Below the pieces are notes generated by a model, which was given only the letters and a program-made list of their open reading frames with translations, ran no database searches and was not told the DNA's origin. The position numbers and the translations under genes are program-made. A DNA stretch of 64,000 nt from assembly GCF_014637795.1 (NCBI RefSeq), contig NZ_BMFD01000012.1, positions 50,590 to 114,589 of the forward strand. The letters are read 5' to 3'. The stretch is from Belliella aquatica. GTDB taxonomy: Bacteria; Bacteroidota; Bacteroidia; Cytophagales; Cyclobacteriaceae. Positions 10,324-22,158 of this stretch are shown here, piece by piece (positions within the stretch are counted from its first letter, which is position 1; the number at the start of each line of letters is the position of its first letter).

Positions 10324-11241
10324 ATGGCTGATAAAAAACCTATACAAAAGAAGAATGCATTGGGAAGAGGACTGGGTGCTTTATTGCAAGACTCGCCCCA
10401 AAAGGTTCAAAAACAAGACTTAATTCCTGCAGCATCTTCTGCTGGAATATACGAAATTCCTTTATCAACTATCCAAGTCAATCCTTATCAGCCAAGGACA
10501 CATTTTGATAAAGATGCGCTACAAGAGCTTTCTGAATCCATTATTGTTCAAGGAATCATCCAACCAATTACTGTCCGCAAACTCGCTGATGATGAATATC
10601 AGTTGATTTCTGGAGAGCGACGATTTCAAGCATCCAAACTCGCTGGTTTAGAGAAAATCCCAGCTTATGTCAGAACTGCCAATGATCAGCAAATGCTGGA
10701 GATGGCCTTGATAGAAAACATCCAAAGAGAAAATCTTAATGCACTTGAAATAGCTCACTCCTATCAAAGATTACTTGCAGAGTGTAATTTGAAGCAAGAA
10801 GAACTCGGTGATCGTGTTGGGAAAAACAGAACTACTGTCAATAACTATTTAAGATTGCTCAAACTGCCACCGGATATTCAAGCGGGAATCAGAGATCAAG
10901 TGATTTCAATGGGACATGCGAGAGCTTTGATCAATATTGAAGACATTGACAAGCAATTGGCAATTTTCAAAAAAACCGTAGCGGAAGAACTTAGCGTAAG
11001 AAAAGTAGAGGCGCTTGTCAAAGCACTCAATAACGAGGACGATGAGTCAGAGAGCAAAAAAACTCCTGCATTAGATCCTGTCAGGAAATATGAAATCGGA
11101 AAAATCCAACAAAGATTAGCCACTCACTTTGGATCAAAAGTTCAACTGAAGGCAAATGATAAGAACAAAGGTGAAATTAAAATCCCTTTTGGTTCAGCTT
11201 CTGATTTGAATAGAATTCTAGAAATATTGGAGATCATATAA
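10324..11241 (+). CDS. parB: ParB/Spo0J chromosome-partitioning protein
   Basis: This 305-residue protein begins with a basic tail typical of ParB (KKNALGRGLGALL, the ParA-stimulating segment). It continues with the CTPase/ParB motif region IPLSTIQVNPYQPRTHF and the GERRFQASKLAG box, then ENIQRENLNALEIA. The helix-turn-helix that reads parS is near residues 150-190 (LGDRVGKNRTTVNNYLRLL). A C-terminal dimerisation domain follows. It should spread from parS sites near the origin. No convincing parS is visible in this window. Confidence 0.96.
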   Translation: MADKKPIQKKNALGRGLGALLQDSPQKVQKQDLIPAASSAGIYEIPLSTIQVNPYQPRTHFDKDALQELSESIIVQGIIQPITVRKLADDEYQLISGERRFQASKLAGLEKIPAYVRTANDQQMLEMALIENIQRENLNALEIAHSYQRLLAECNLKQEELGDRVGKNRTTVNNYLRLLKLPPDIQAGIRDQVISMGHARALINIEDIDKQLAIFKKTVAEELSVRKVEALVKALNNEDDESESKKTPALDPVRKYEIGKIQQRLATHFGSKVQLKANDKNKGEIKIPFGSASDLNRILEILEII

Positions 11242-11243
11242 CA

Positions 11244-11843
11244 GTGAATCCACATCAAAATAATCTTCGATTGATAAAATCAAACTTAGCAATGGTTCTC
11301 AAAGGAGCCCTTGCTGTTTTTGTTTTATTGGCATTTTCAAATCAAGCTTCCTTTGCTCAGGTTCAGGGTGATACTGTTTCTATTGAGTTCAATGAAAAGC
11401 TACCCAAAGACCCTAGAGTCGCCACGATCTTATCCGCAGTTTTTCCTGGGGCAGGACAAGTGTATAATGAAAAAGTCTGGAAACTTCCAATTATCTATGG
11501 AGGAATTGCAACCAACCTTTATTTTATTGAATTCAATAACAGAAGGTATCAACTGTTCAGAGATGAGTTAAGAAAATTTGACCAAGGTGATCCAGCACTC
11601 AGCTTTCCAAATCTAAATAGAGATGCATTAGCAAGAAACGTTGACTTTTGGAGGAGAAATCGAGATTTGAACTTTGTAGTATTTGGCGTAATCTATTTAT
11701 TAAATATTGTCGATGCACAAGTCGATGCACATTTATCAGGGTTTGATATCAGCGATGATATCGGTATGATCTTCGAACCATCATACGAAACATTAACTGC
11801 GGGAGGCCAACTTGTAGGAGTTTCTTTAAAATTAAAATTCTAA
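11244..11843 (+). CDS. DUF5683 domain protein, exported
   Basis: This protein is 199 residues from the GTG at 11244, or 183 from the ATG at 11292, which gives a cleaner signal peptide (MVLKGALAVFVLLAFSNQASFAQ). The mature part contains the DUF5683 hallmark FPGAGQVYNEKVWKLPIIYGG and a second hydrophobic stretch (FVVFGVIYLLNIVDAQVDAHL). Such proteins are widespread in Bacteroidota between parB and dapB. Their function is unknown; an envelope or membrane location is inferred. It follows parB by 2 bases and precedes dapB by 3, so it is operonic. Confidence 0.85.
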   Translation: MNPHQNNLRLIKSNLAMVLKGALAVFVLLAFSNQASFAQVQGDTVSIEFNEKLPKDPRVATILSAVFPGAGQVYNEKVWKLPIIYGGIATNLYFIEFNNRRYQLFRDELRKFDQGDPALSFPNLNRDALARNVDFWRRNRDLNFVVFGVIYLLNIVDAQVDAHLSGFDISDDIGMIFEPSYETLTAGGQLVGVSLKLKF

Positions 11844-11846
11844 ACC

Positions 11847-12569
11847 ATGAATATATTAATACTAGGCTATGGGAAAATGGGGAAAATTATCAGTGAAATC
11901 GCTGAATCCCGAGGTCATAGCATCGCAGGAAAAATCAATATTGACAACAGACATGAATTGGATGATTTAGATCCAAAGGATATTGATGTTGCTATCGAGT
12001 TTTCTCAACCTGAAGCTGCTGTTGAAAACATCAAATGGGCTATCTCAAATGGTATCCCAATTGTATCAGGCACCACAGGCTGGCTAGATCAAAAGCCTGC
12101 GATCGAAAAGCTAACACTTGAAAATAACGGGACATTCTTCTATGCTTCTAACTACAGCATTGGAGTAAATATCTTTTTTAAAGTGAATGAATTTCTTGCT
12201 AAGTTGATGGGAGAACAGTCCGACTATCAGGCGAGCATGGAAGAAATTCATCATACTGAAAAGAAAGATGCCCCAAGCGGAACTGCAATTACTTTAGCAG
12301 AAGGTATTATCAAAAATATTTCAAAGCTCAATAAGTGGGAATTGTCCGAAAATATGAACGGAAACGAACACGCACTCCCTATCACTGCAAAGAGAATCGA
12401 CCCTGCTCCAGGTACCCATATTGTACGCTATCGTTCAGAAATCGACGATATTGAAATCAGCCACACCGCACATAGTCGCAAGGGTTTTGCTCTTGGTTCA
12501 ATTTTGGTATCTGAGTGGATTATTGATAAAAAAGGTGTGCTATCTATGGACGATTTCCTATCTTTCTAA
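11847..12569 (+). CDS. dapB: 4-hydroxy-tetrahydrodipicolinate reductase
   Basis: This 240-residue enzyme reduces 4-hydroxy-tetrahydrodipicolinate with NAD(P)H in lysine and diaminopimelate synthesis. The Rossmann motif ILGYGKMGK starts at residue 4. The active-site signature EIHHTEKKDAPSGTA is complete, with its His and Lys. The C-terminal SHTAHSRKGFALGS matches the family. The N-terminal domain is short, as in Bacteroidota DapB (about 240 residues). dapA, encoding the preceding step, lies 7 kb away at 19589. It is in the parAB-DUF5683-dapB-lepB run. Confidence 0.96.
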   Translation: MNILILGYGKMGKIISEIAESRGHSIAGKINIDNRHELDDLDPKDIDVAIEFSQPEAAVENIKWAISNGIPIVSGTTGWLDQKPAIEKLTLENNGTFFYASNYSIGVNIFFKVNEFLAKLMGEQSDYQASMEEIHHTEKKDAPSGTAITLAEGIIKNISKLNKWELSENMNGNEHALPITAKRIDPAPGTHIVRYRSEIDDIEISHTAHSRKGFALGSILVSEWIIDKKGVLSMDDFLSF

Positions 12570-12583
12570 AATTTTTGACCAAC

Positions 12584-13660
12584 ATGACTAAAGAAAAAAA
12601 GAAAAAATCAGCAACCAGAGAATGGGTAGACGCCTTGGTATTTGCTGTTATTGCAGCCAGTTTAATCCGATGGTTGTTACTTGAGCCATTTACTATTCCT
12701 ACTGGTTCTATGGAAAAATCACTTCTAGTAGGCGATTTCCTTTTTGTAAGTAAAATGCACTATGGGACCAGAATACCCAAAACTCCCCTTCAAGTACCTT
12801 TGACACATCAAAAAATTTGGGGAACAGAGTTAAAGTCTTACTCTGACGCGATTGAACTTCCATACTACAGACTTCCTGGATTCACTTCTATCAAAAGAAA
12901 TGATGTGGTTGTATTTAATTATCCCGCTGAATACGAATATCCTGTAGATCTCAAAACTAATTATATTAAAAGAGCAGTAGCTGTGCCTGGAGATGTATTA
13001 GAAATCAAAAAAGGACAGGTGTATATCAATGGGGAACTAGGTGATAATCCTGAAAAAATGCAATTTACCTATGATGTTTTGACAGATAAAAATCTATCTA
13101 TTGAGTTTTTTGAAGACTATGGGATAGATAGAGACAGTTTTTATCCATTTAGCAACGGGGTTGGATATATGGTGTCTGCTACTGACGAAATGGCTGAGAA
13201 CCTTAGCAAATCACCTGCAATCACAGATGTGACCAAAAGATTGGAAAGAGCTGATATGGGGGAATCAAAAATATTTCCCGATGGTGCTTACTTCGGTTGG
13301 AATAGAGATTATTGGGGTCCATTGGAAATTCCAGGAGAAGGAACAACCATTGAAATCAACGATGAGACTATGGCTAAATATGCTTTTACCATCGAAAAGT
13401 ATGAAGGTCTTAAAAACATGGAAGTTAGAGACAATAGATTGTTTATAAATGGTCAGCAAGTTGAAAGCTACACCTTCAAGCAAAATTATTATTTCATGAT
13501 GGGAGACAATAGACATGATTCCTTGGATTCAAGGTATTGGGGTTTTGTTCCCGAAGACCACGTTGTAGGTAAAGCTTGGTTCTTGTGGTTGTCTTTGGAT
13601 AAGCATAAATCTATGTTCAGCAAAATCCGCTGGAACCGATTCTTCAATGGAATTGACTAA
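12584..13660 (+). CDS. lepB: Signal peptidase I
   Basis: This 358-residue inner-membrane serine protease removes signal peptides from exported proteins. After a basic N-terminus there is one membrane segment (residues about 15-33). Catalytic Ser42 follows in TIPTGSMEKSLL and Lys129 in NYIKRAVAVPGD. The last conserved box is MGDNRHDSLDSRYWG. The region between the Lys box and the last box is about 100 residues longer than in typical LepB, as often seen in Bacteroidota. ATG 12584 is preferred over a TTG three codons earlier. It ends at a strong hairpin terminator. Confidence 0.94.
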   Translation: MTKEKKKKSATREWVDALVFAVIAASLIRWLLLEPFTIPTGSMEKSLLVGDFLFVSKMHYGTRIPKTPLQVPLTHQKIWGTELKSYSDAIELPYYRLPGFTSIKRNDVVVFNYPAEYEYPVDLKTNYIKRAVAVPGDVLEIKKGQVYINGELGDNPEKMQFTYDVLTDKNLSIEFFEDYGIDRDSFYPFSNGVGYMVSATDEMAENLSKSPAITDVTKRLERADMGESKIFPDGAYFGWNRDYWGPLEIPGEGTTIEINDETMAKYAFTIEKYEGLKNMEVRDNRLFINGQQVESYTFKQNYYFMMGDNRHDSLDSRYWGFVPEDHVVGKAWFLWLSLDKHKSMFSKIRWNRFFNGID

Positions 13661-13692
13661 AATTCCCTAGGGGAGACAATCCTTATTAGACA

Positions 13693-13734
13693 TAAAAAAA
13701 GATTGCTGAAAAGTTCAGCAATCTTTTTTTATGT
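13693..13734. terminator. Bidirectional terminator between lepB and metG
   Basis: AAAAAAAGATTGCTGAA / TTCAGCAATCTTTTTTT forms a near-perfect hairpin with a 4-5 nt loop and T tracts in both directions, between two convergent genes. Confidence 0.9.
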
Positions 13735-13751
13735 CCATTTGAATCTACCAT

Positions 13752-15812
13752 TTAACTTATTGTAGATCCGTTAGCTGTGCTAGAACCTGGTTCAAGAAGT
13801 CTCAGGCTGCCATCTTTATCTTCTGCCATCAATATCATTCCTTCCGAATCAATCCCCATCATTTTCCTAGGAGCCAGATTGATCAACATGGTGACCTGCT
13901 TTCCAATCAAATCTTCCGGTTTGAAAAACTCAGCAACACCACTCAAGACAGTTTTTTTACCCAATCCAGTATCAACTGTCAGTTTGAGAAGTTTCTTTGA
14001 TTTTGGCATCGGTTCAGCGGTCAAAACTGTAACCACACGCATGTCTAACTTTGCAAAGTCATCATAAGAAATGATGTCCTTCATTGGAGTTACCGTCGCA
14101 TTATCCATTTCATTTTTCTTTTTGGCTTCCAAAAGTTTATTTACTTGCGCATCAACAACATCATCTTCAATTTTCTCAAATAATAGAGAAGCTGCATTGA
14201 TCTGATCACCTGCTTTTAGCAAATCAAATTCTCCAGAATTTTTCCATGTCAATCCTTTCAAATTGAACATATCGAAAATCTTCTCCGAAGTAAATGGCAA
14301 GAATGGCTCTGCCACAATGGCTAAATTCGAAGCAATGTTCAAAGCAATATTCAAGATGGTTCCTGTACGTTCTTTATCTTCTTTGATGGTCTTCCACGGT
14401 TCTGTATCCGCTAAGTACTTATTCCCTAATCTGGCAAAATCCATTACAAAAGAAAGTGCTTCTCTGAATCTATATCTTTCTATAGAAGCAGCGATTTTTT
14501 CAGGGAAAGCATTCAATGCATCCAAAATCTCCTGATCGTAAGGAGAAAGTGTGCTTTTCGCAGGAACAACTCCATCAAAAAACTTATGTGTCAAGACCAC
14601 TGCTCTATTCACAAAATTACCATAAACAGCGACCAACTCTGAGTTATTTCTTCCCTGGAAATCCTTCCAAGTAAAGTCATTATCCTTAGTTTCTGGTGCA
14701 TTAGCAGTCAATACGTAACGCAAAACATCTTGCTTCCCTGGGAATTCTTCCAAATATTCATGTAACCAAACCGCCCAATTTCTTGAAGTGGAAATTTTAT
14801 CTCCTTCCAAATTCAAGAACTCATTTGCAGGTACATTTTCTGGTAAAATGTAATCGCCATGCGTTTTCAAGATTGCAGGGAAAATAATACAGTGAAATAC
14901 AATATTATCCTTTCCAATAAAATGAACCAACTTGGTATCCTTATCTTTCCAATATGGTTCCCAGTCTATCCCTTTCTCTTTAGCCCATTCTTTGGTAGAA
15001 GAGATGTAACCTATAGGCGCATCAAACCAGACATAGAGCACTTTTCCATCCGCTCCTTCCACCGGAACAGGGATTCCCCAGTCCAAGTCACGAGTCATCG
15101 ATCTGGCCTGCAATCCATCCCCAGCTTCTAGCCAAGACCGACACTGACCCAAAACATTGTTTTTCCAATCGTCTTTATGATCAACAAGGATCCATTTTTG
15201 CAAAAACTTCGTGTATCTCGCTAAATCTAAAAACCAGTGTTTCGTCTCTTTTAGAACAGGTGTGTTTCCACTTAGTTTTGATTTTGGATTGATTAGCTCA
15301 GTAGGACTCAAAGAGCTTCCACATTTTTCACATTGGTCACCATAAGCACCATCATGACCACATTTTGGACATGTTCCTTCGATATATCTGTCTGCCAAAA
15401 ACTGCCCTGCTTCTTCATCAAAATATTGCTCTGTGGATTGCTCCAAAAACTCACCTTTATCATAAAGATCTTTGAAAAAACCCGAGGCAGTTTCATGATG
15501 TATTGGTGCGGAAGTTCTAGAATAGTGATCAAAATTGATCCCAAAAGCTTCAAAACTTCCTTTCATCATTTCATGGTATCTATCTACAACTTCTTGAGGA
15601 GTGATGCCTTCTTTTTTGGCTTTTATAGTAATCGCTACGCCGTGTTCATCCGATCCACACACATAGGCTACATCTTTGCCTAGAGAGCGAAGGTATCTCA
15701 CGTAGATATCTGAAGGAATATAACACCCAGCCAAATGACCAATATGAAGTGGACCATTGGCATAAGGAAGTGCAGAAGTAACTGTATATCTTTTAAATTC
15801 TTTGTTATTCAT
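13752..15812 (-). CDS. metG: Methionyl-tRNA synthetase
   Basis: This 686-residue class I synthetase charges tRNA-Met. The HIGH motif is at residues 23-26 (PLHIGHLAG). The zinc knuckles are [20 protein letters not shown] (about residues 145-164), and the KMSKS loop appears as [11 protein letters not shown]-terminal tRNA-binding OB-fold domain (Trbp111/EMAP type, roughly residues 585-686) is fused. A promoter-like TATCTTTG lies only 6 bases before the start codon, which would give a leaderless or nearly leaderless mRNA. Confidence 0.97.
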   Translation of the reverse strand: MNNKEFKRYTVTSALPYANGPLHIGHLAGCYIPSDIYVRYLRSLGKDVAYVCGSDEHGVAITIKAKKEGITPQEVVDRYHEMMKGSFEAFGINFDHYSRTSAPIHHETASGFFKDLYDKGEFLEQSTEQYFDEEAGQFLADRYIEGTCPKCGHDGAYGDQCEKCGSSLSPTELINPKSKLSGNTPVLKETKHWFLDLARYTKFLQKWILVDHKDDWKNNVLGQCRSWLEAGDGLQARSMTRDLDWGIPVPVEGADGKVLYVWFDAPIGYISSTKEWAKEKGIDWEPYWKDKDTKLVHFIGKDNIVFHCIIFPAILKTHGDYILPENVPANEFLNLEGDKISTSRNWAVWLHEYLEEFPGKQDVLRYVLTANAPETKDNDFTWKDFQGRNNSELVAVYGNFVNRAVVLTHKFFDGVVPAKSTLSPYDQEILDALNAFPEKIAASIERYRFREALSFVMDFARLGNKYLADTEPWKTIKEDKERTGTILNIALNIASNLAIVAEPFLPFTSEKIFDMFNLKGLTWKNSGEFDLLKAGDQINAASLLFEKIEDDVVDAQVNKLLEAKKKNEMDNATVTPMKDIISYDDFAKLDMRVVTVLTAEPMPKSKKLLKLTVDTGLGKKTVLSGVAEFFKPEDLIGKQVTMLINLAPRKMMGIDSEGMILMAEDKDGSLRLLEPGSSTANGSTIS

Positions 15813-15817
15813 ATTTG

Positions 15818-15825
15818 CAAAGATA
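15818..15825 (-). promoter_or_regulatory. Putative metG -7 element
   Basis: On the minus strand TATCTTTG matches TAnnTTTG and ends 6 bases before the metG ATG. A -33 element is not obvious. If used, the transcript would begin at or next to the start codon. Confidence 0.4.
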
Positions 15826-15865
15826 GAAATTTCGGAAAGTATTAAAGATGAAAAAGAAGCTTAAA

Positions 15866-16498
15866 TCAAGACTTTTGAAACTCTTCTCTCGCTTCGTCAG
15901 TCAAGATCCCTTGATAAATGATCTGAATTGTTTGATCAAAAATTTCAGAAGTATTCAAATTCATTTTTTCACGCATTTCGAAAGGAAACTGAGCGAGAAA
16001 TTTGGGATCTATTAGACTTTGAATAGCGGAAGCGTATACCAATACAATCATTGTTTTATTGATATTGGGTGCTACCTGACCTTTTTCAATTCCTTCTTCA
16101 ATTAATTTTTGGAATCTCAAGTAAGCAGAATCTCTTACATAATCCTGCAATTCAGACCAAATCTCAGGAGCATGATCTCTTAAATCTTCTAACAATTCTG
16201 GATTGATCGGAGCCAAATCAGCCGCCACTATAGATAAAAATGATTTCAGTTTAGCTGTAAACGGAATGTGTCTATTTTCAAAAAGCGCCTCTACTTTTAT
16301 AGAAAGCTTGGTCTTGAGCAAATCAAAAGATGCTGCAAGTAATTCTAATTTGCCTGGAAAATATTTGTAGAGCGTCTTTTTGCTCATCGCTAATTCTTGC
16401 GAAATATCATCCATAGTGGTATTCTTGTAGCCTTGCTTCAAAAACAGCCGGTACGAAACATCTAAAATTCTTGACTCGATATCAGTTTTTTTACTCAT
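15866..16498 (-). CDS. TetR-family transcriptional regulator
   Basis: This 210-residue regulator has an N-terminal TetR helix-turn-helix: RILDVSYRLFLKQGYKNTTM, then DDISQELAMSKKTLYKYF. The C-terminal ligand domain is of the Bacteroidota type containing LEDLRDHAPEIW. The ATG at 16498 is chosen over one ten codons upstream (16528), because a TATCTTTG promoter element at 16516-16523 lies between them. The gene is divergent from ligA; the target and ligand are unknown, and no transporter lies beside it. Confidence 0.88.
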   Translation of the reverse strand: MSKKTDIESRILDVSYRLFLKQGYKNTTMDDISQELAMSKKTLYKYFPGKLELLAASFDLLKTKLSIKVEALFENRHIPFTAKLKSFLSIVAADLAPINPELLEDLRDHAPEIWSELQDYVRDSAYLRFQKLIEEGIEKGQVAPNINKTMIVLVYASAIQSLIDPKFLAQFPFEMREKMNLNTSEIFDQTIQIIYQGILTDEAREEFQKS

Positions 16499-16515
16499 TT
16501 TTCTTGAATAGGGAA

Positions 16516-16523
16516 CAAAGATA
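16516..16523 (-). promoter_or_regulatory. Putative -7 element for the TetR gene
   Basis: The minus-strand sequence TATCTTTG fits TAnnTTTG, 18 bases upstream of ATG 16498. A TTTG 24 bases further upstream is a loosely spaced -33 element. Confidence 0.4.
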
Positions 16524-16577
16524 TACATTCCGAGTTATGTACCTTCCCAAAATCAAAACTTAGTCTATCACAAAAGC

Positions 16578-19098
<2,521 letters not shown>

Positions 19099-19100
19099 AT

Positions 19101-19595
19101 ATGGAGTTTGTAAAAAAATATTTTATTAAAAAAAAGATCCAAAGGACTTCAACCTCCCTTGCTAGAAAAATCATCATTCCAAACGAAATAACTTCTATTG
19201 CCATTATTGCAAATACAGAAGAGGAATTAAGGGATTGTGAAGAAATGATTGCGGTCAACTTTGGTAAAGCAGTAAAAATATTAACCTATTACTTTTCAAA
19301 AACAGATTTAGAAACAGGTATTTCCTCTAAGGATTTTAATTTATTTGGTCAGCCGAATGAAAGAATCGAAAGGTTTTTAGAAGAAAAAGTAAATTTTATT
19401 TTGGCACCTTCTTTAAACCTTAATCCTTATTTACTTTATTTGTTAATTCATTCTAAAACTGATTTGAAAGTCGGATTTTGGTCAACTGAAAACAAAAATT
19501 TCTTGGATTTAATGTTAGACCAAAAGGAAAATAGTCTTAAAAGAAACATCCAAAACTTATTGGATTACTTGATAAAAATAAAAGCAGCATGTTAA
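19101..19595 (+). CDS. DUF6913 family protein
   Basis: This 164-residue protein lies tightly between ligA (2-base gap) and dapA (7-base overlap). It has a basic N-terminus (KKYFIKKKIQRTS) and alternating strand-helix segments (ITSIAIIANTEEEL, VNFILAPSLNLNPYLLYLLI, LKVGFWSTENKNFLDLML). It matches my recollection of the Bacteroidota-specific family DUF6913, which often neighbours dapA; its function is unknown. There is no signal peptide and no catalytic motif that I can name. The overlap with dapA suggests coupled translation. Confidence 0.75.
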   Translation: MEFVKKYFIKKKIQRTSTSLARKIIIPNEITSIAIIANTEEELRDCEEMIAVNFGKAVKILTYYFSKTDLETGISSKDFNLFGQPNERIERFLEEKVNFILAPSLNLNPYLLYLLIHSKTDLKVGFWSTENKNFLDLMLDQKENSLKRNIQNLLDYLIKIKAAC

Positions 19596-20443
19596 ACTTA
19601 TTTGGTACAGGAGTAGCATTGATCACACCAATGAATGAAGATTACAGCATTGATTTCATTGGGTTAGAAAAATTGATCAATCATGTGATTGCGGGAGGAG
19701 CTGATTATTTGGTGGTACAGGGAACTACCGGAGAATCTGCTACGATGACCAAAGAAGAGAAAAAACAAGTCTTGGCTGCTTCAATCAAAATCAACTCCAA
19801 AAGACTGCCAATAGTCTATGGACTTGGAGGAAACAATACCTCTGCAGTATTGGAAGAAATCAAGCAAACAGACTTCACCGGCGTAGATGCTATACTTTCT
19901 GTTTGTCCATACTACAACAAACCATCTCAGGCCGGTATAATTGCGCACTACCATGCCATCGCTGATGCTAGTCCTGTTCCAGTTGTTCTTTATAATGTTC
20001 CTGGAAGAACGGTTACAAATATGACTGCTGCCACAACTTTGACCTTGGCGAAGCATCCAAATATCATTGCGATGAAAGAAGCAAGTGGAAACTTGGAACA
20101 GTGCATGGCTATAGCAGCGAATATGCCTAATGACTTTCTATTAATCTCAGGTGATGATATGCTGACAACAGCATTACGCGCTGTAGGCGGATCGGGGGTG
20201 ATTTCTGTCTTGGCCAATGCCTATCCTTTGATTTTCAAAACTATTAGTCATGGAAGCCTAGAAGAATCCAAAAATGCTACTTTTAGTTTGCTCAATATCA
20301 ATCCTTTGATGTATGAAGAAAGCAATCCTGTAGGATTAAAATATTTATTGAATGAAATAGGAATTTGTGGTGATACGGTGAGACTGCCATTAGTCAAAGC
20401 CTCAGAAAGTCTCAGTAAAAGAATTCAATCAACTATGATCTAA
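19589..20443 (+). CDS. dapA: 4-hydroxy-tetrahydrodipicolinate synthase
   Basis: This 284-residue class I aldolase condenses pyruvate and aspartate semialdehyde, the committed step to lysine and diaminopimelate. It starts GTGVALITPMNEDYSID. The GTTGES pyruvate-binding motif is near residue 45. The Schiff-base lysine is in IIAMKEASGN, and the catalytic Tyr in VLYNVPGRT. Length is slightly short but normal for Bacteroidota. It is the last gene of the ligA run and is followed by a long-stem hairpin. Confidence 0.97.
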   Translation: MLNLFGTGVALITPMNEDYSIDFIGLEKLINHVIAGGADYLVVQGTTGESATMTKEEKKQVLAASIKINSKRLPIVYGLGGNNTSAVLEEIKQTDFTGVDAILSVCPYYNKPSQAGIIAHYHAIADASPVPVVLYNVPGRTVTNMTAATTLTLAKHPNIIAMKEASGNLEQCMAIAANMPNDFLLISGDDMLTTALRAVGGSGVISVLANAYPLIFKTISHGSLEESKNATFSLLNINPLMYEESNPVGLKYLLNEIGICGDTVRLPLVKASESLSKRIQSTMI

Positions 20444-20486
20444 AATTTGAAAGATTCACCGTGTTCCGAATCTAAATCATAAAGCA

Positions 20487-20534
20487 ATCCGCAACTCTGA
20501 ATTTCATCGATTAGATTTATGCAGAATTGCGGAT
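20487..20534 (+). terminator. Stem-loop after dapA, probable terminator
   Basis: ATCCGCAACTCTG pairs with CAGAATTGCGGAT (one mismatch) across a loop of about 22 nt. A weak T-rich stretch (TTCATTTTT) follows about 5 bases after the stem. The loop is larger than usual, so this could be a regulatory structure for xseA instead. Confidence 0.5.
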
Positions 20535-20561
20535 AAATTCATTTTTAAGTAAATTTCAAGT

Positions 20562-21878
20562 ATGCAGCAAGCGATTTCACTTTTAGAACTAAATCAAATC
20601 ATTCGAGATTCTCTAGAAAACAATCTTTCTCCAAGTTATTGGGTGATTGCGGAAATCGGAGAACTGAAACTCGCTGCTGCTGGTCATGCTTATTTGGAAT
20701 TGGTAGAAAAAAATGGCAACCAAGTAAAAGCAAAAATCCGAGCAAACATCTGGCAATATTCTTTTAGAACCATTGCCGGAAGATTTCAAGCGATAACGGG
20801 AAAGGAATTGAGAGCGGGTATGAAAGTTCTCGCTCTTGCTACAGTTACTTTTCATGAACTCTATGGCATCAGCTTGACGATCAAAGATATTGATCCGAAT
20901 TATACATTGGGTGAAAGAGCTCGGATCCGACAGGAAATTATAGATAGACTTCGGCATGAAGGCATGATGGAGCTCAACAAGCGCTTTGAGTTACCTTCTG
21001 TTCCGCAACGTATTGCCGTTATCAGTAGCCAAACGGCCGCTGGCTATGGAGATTTTGTCCAGCAATTACAATCCAACCGCTATGGATATCAGGTACATTT
21101 CAAACTTTATCCAGCCACACTACAAGGCTCCGAAGCTGCCAAAACGATGATTAGAGCTCTGGAGCAGATTGAGGAAGATGCTCAGGAAATAGGCTATGAT
21201 ATGGTCATCATCATCCGTGGTGGTGGTGCTCAAATGGATTTGGATTGTTTTGATGATTATGACTTGGCATTGGCTATTGCTAAATTCCCAATTCCAATTC
21301 TGACAGGAATCGGCCATGAAAGAGATGAAACTATTGCCGACTTGGTAGCTCATACCAAAGTCAAAACCCCGACTGCCGCGGCTGAATTTATCCTTTCTGG
21401 ATTTTTAGGTTTTGAAGAGGAGCTATTGACTTTCCTCAAACAAATTGAAAGACAAGTCTCCCAAAAACTGCTGTGGGAAGACAGAAACCTACGCGATTAT
21501 ACTTCAAAGCTAAAACACATCAGTTTACAGAAAATCAATTGGGAAAAACAATCATTTACTACTAAGGAGAATCAAATTCAAAATTTAGCCTTCAACAAGG
21601 TGAAAATGCAGTGTTTTCAACTAGAAAAACTATCTGAAATCATCAAAAAAGATTTCAAAGGTTCAATTCAGAAAGAAAATCAAAATTTAGATTCTTTGGA
21701 AAAAGCCATCAAAAATCTTGATCCTATTTCTATTTTTGAAAAAGGATACTCAAGATCAGAAATAGACGGAAAACCAATCCATTCAACGGGAATCAGAGAG
21801 GGAATGGAAATGGTCACTATTACTAAATCTAAAAAAATCAAAAGCACAATTCAAGAAATCGAAGATTATGGAAAATGA
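20562..21878 (+). CDS. xseA: Exodeoxyribonuclease VII large subunit
   Basis: This 438-residue subunit forms the single-strand-specific exonuclease VII with XseB. The N-terminal OB fold includes SPSYWVIAEIGELKLAAAGHAYLEL. The catalytic domain has PQRIAVISSQTAAGYGDFV, the GGGAQMDLDCFDDYDLA motif and GIGHERDETIADLVAH with KTPTAAAEF. A coiled-coil region follows, and the conserved C-terminal GYS motif (EKGYSRSE). It overlaps xseB by 11 bases, coupling the two subunits. Confidence 0.95.
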   Translation: MQQAISLLELNQIIRDSLENNLSPSYWVIAEIGELKLAAAGHAYLELVEKNGNQVKAKIRANIWQYSFRTIAGRFQAITGKELRAGMKVLALATVTFHELYGISLTIKDIDPNYTLGERARIRQEIIDRLRHEGMMELNKRFELPSVPQRIAVISSQTAAGYGDFVQQLQSNRYGYQVHFKLYPATLQGSEAAKTMIRALEQIEEDAQEIGYDMVIIIRGGGAQMDLDCFDDYDLALAIAKFPIPILTGIGHERDETIADLVAHTKVKTPTAAAEFILSGFLGFEEELLTFLKQIERQVSQKLLWEDRNLRDYTSKLKHISLQKINWEKQSFTTKENQIQNLAFNKVKMQCFQLEKLSEIIKKDFKGSIQKENQNLDSLEKAIKNLDPISIFEKGYSRSEIDGKPIHSTGIREGMEMVTITKSKKIKSTIQEIEDYGK

Positions 21879-22059
21879 AAATTTGAGTTACGATAAAGCG
21901 CTGGCACGAATAGAAGAGATCGTGAATAAACTAGAAGCAGGAGAAGAAGGAATCGACCAACTATCAGAAATGGTCAAAGAAGCAGCAAAACTTGTGAGTT
22001 TTTGTAAAAATAAGCTTCGAATGACAGAAGATGAAATCAAGCAAGCTTTTGAGGAGTAA
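21868..22059 (+). CDS. xseB: Exodeoxyribonuclease VII small subunit
   Basis: This 63-residue helical protein has the XseB signature: LSYDKALARIEEIVNKLEAGEEG, quoted in part as YDKALARIEEIV and LEAGE, then LVSFCKNKLRMTEDEI. It binds the XseA coiled coil. It starts inside the end of xseA (11-base overlap), consistent with fixed stoichiometry. Its length is at the short end of the family but complete. Confidence 0.92.
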   Translation: MENENLSYDKALARIEEIVNKLEAGEEGIDQLSEMVKEAAKLVSFCKNKLRMTEDEIKQAFEE

Positions 22060-22158
22060 AATATTTTACCTGTTTTATCCTTTTATGAAATTAAGAGAAT
22101 TCAAAACAGATAAGTAAGTACATACTATTTAATTTTTTCATTTCTTAAAGCACCAATA

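Noticed and set aside
15333..15683. Long open frame antisense to metG
   Set aside because: It is a shadow of the highly conserved metG coding strand, with no start context or recognisable protein.
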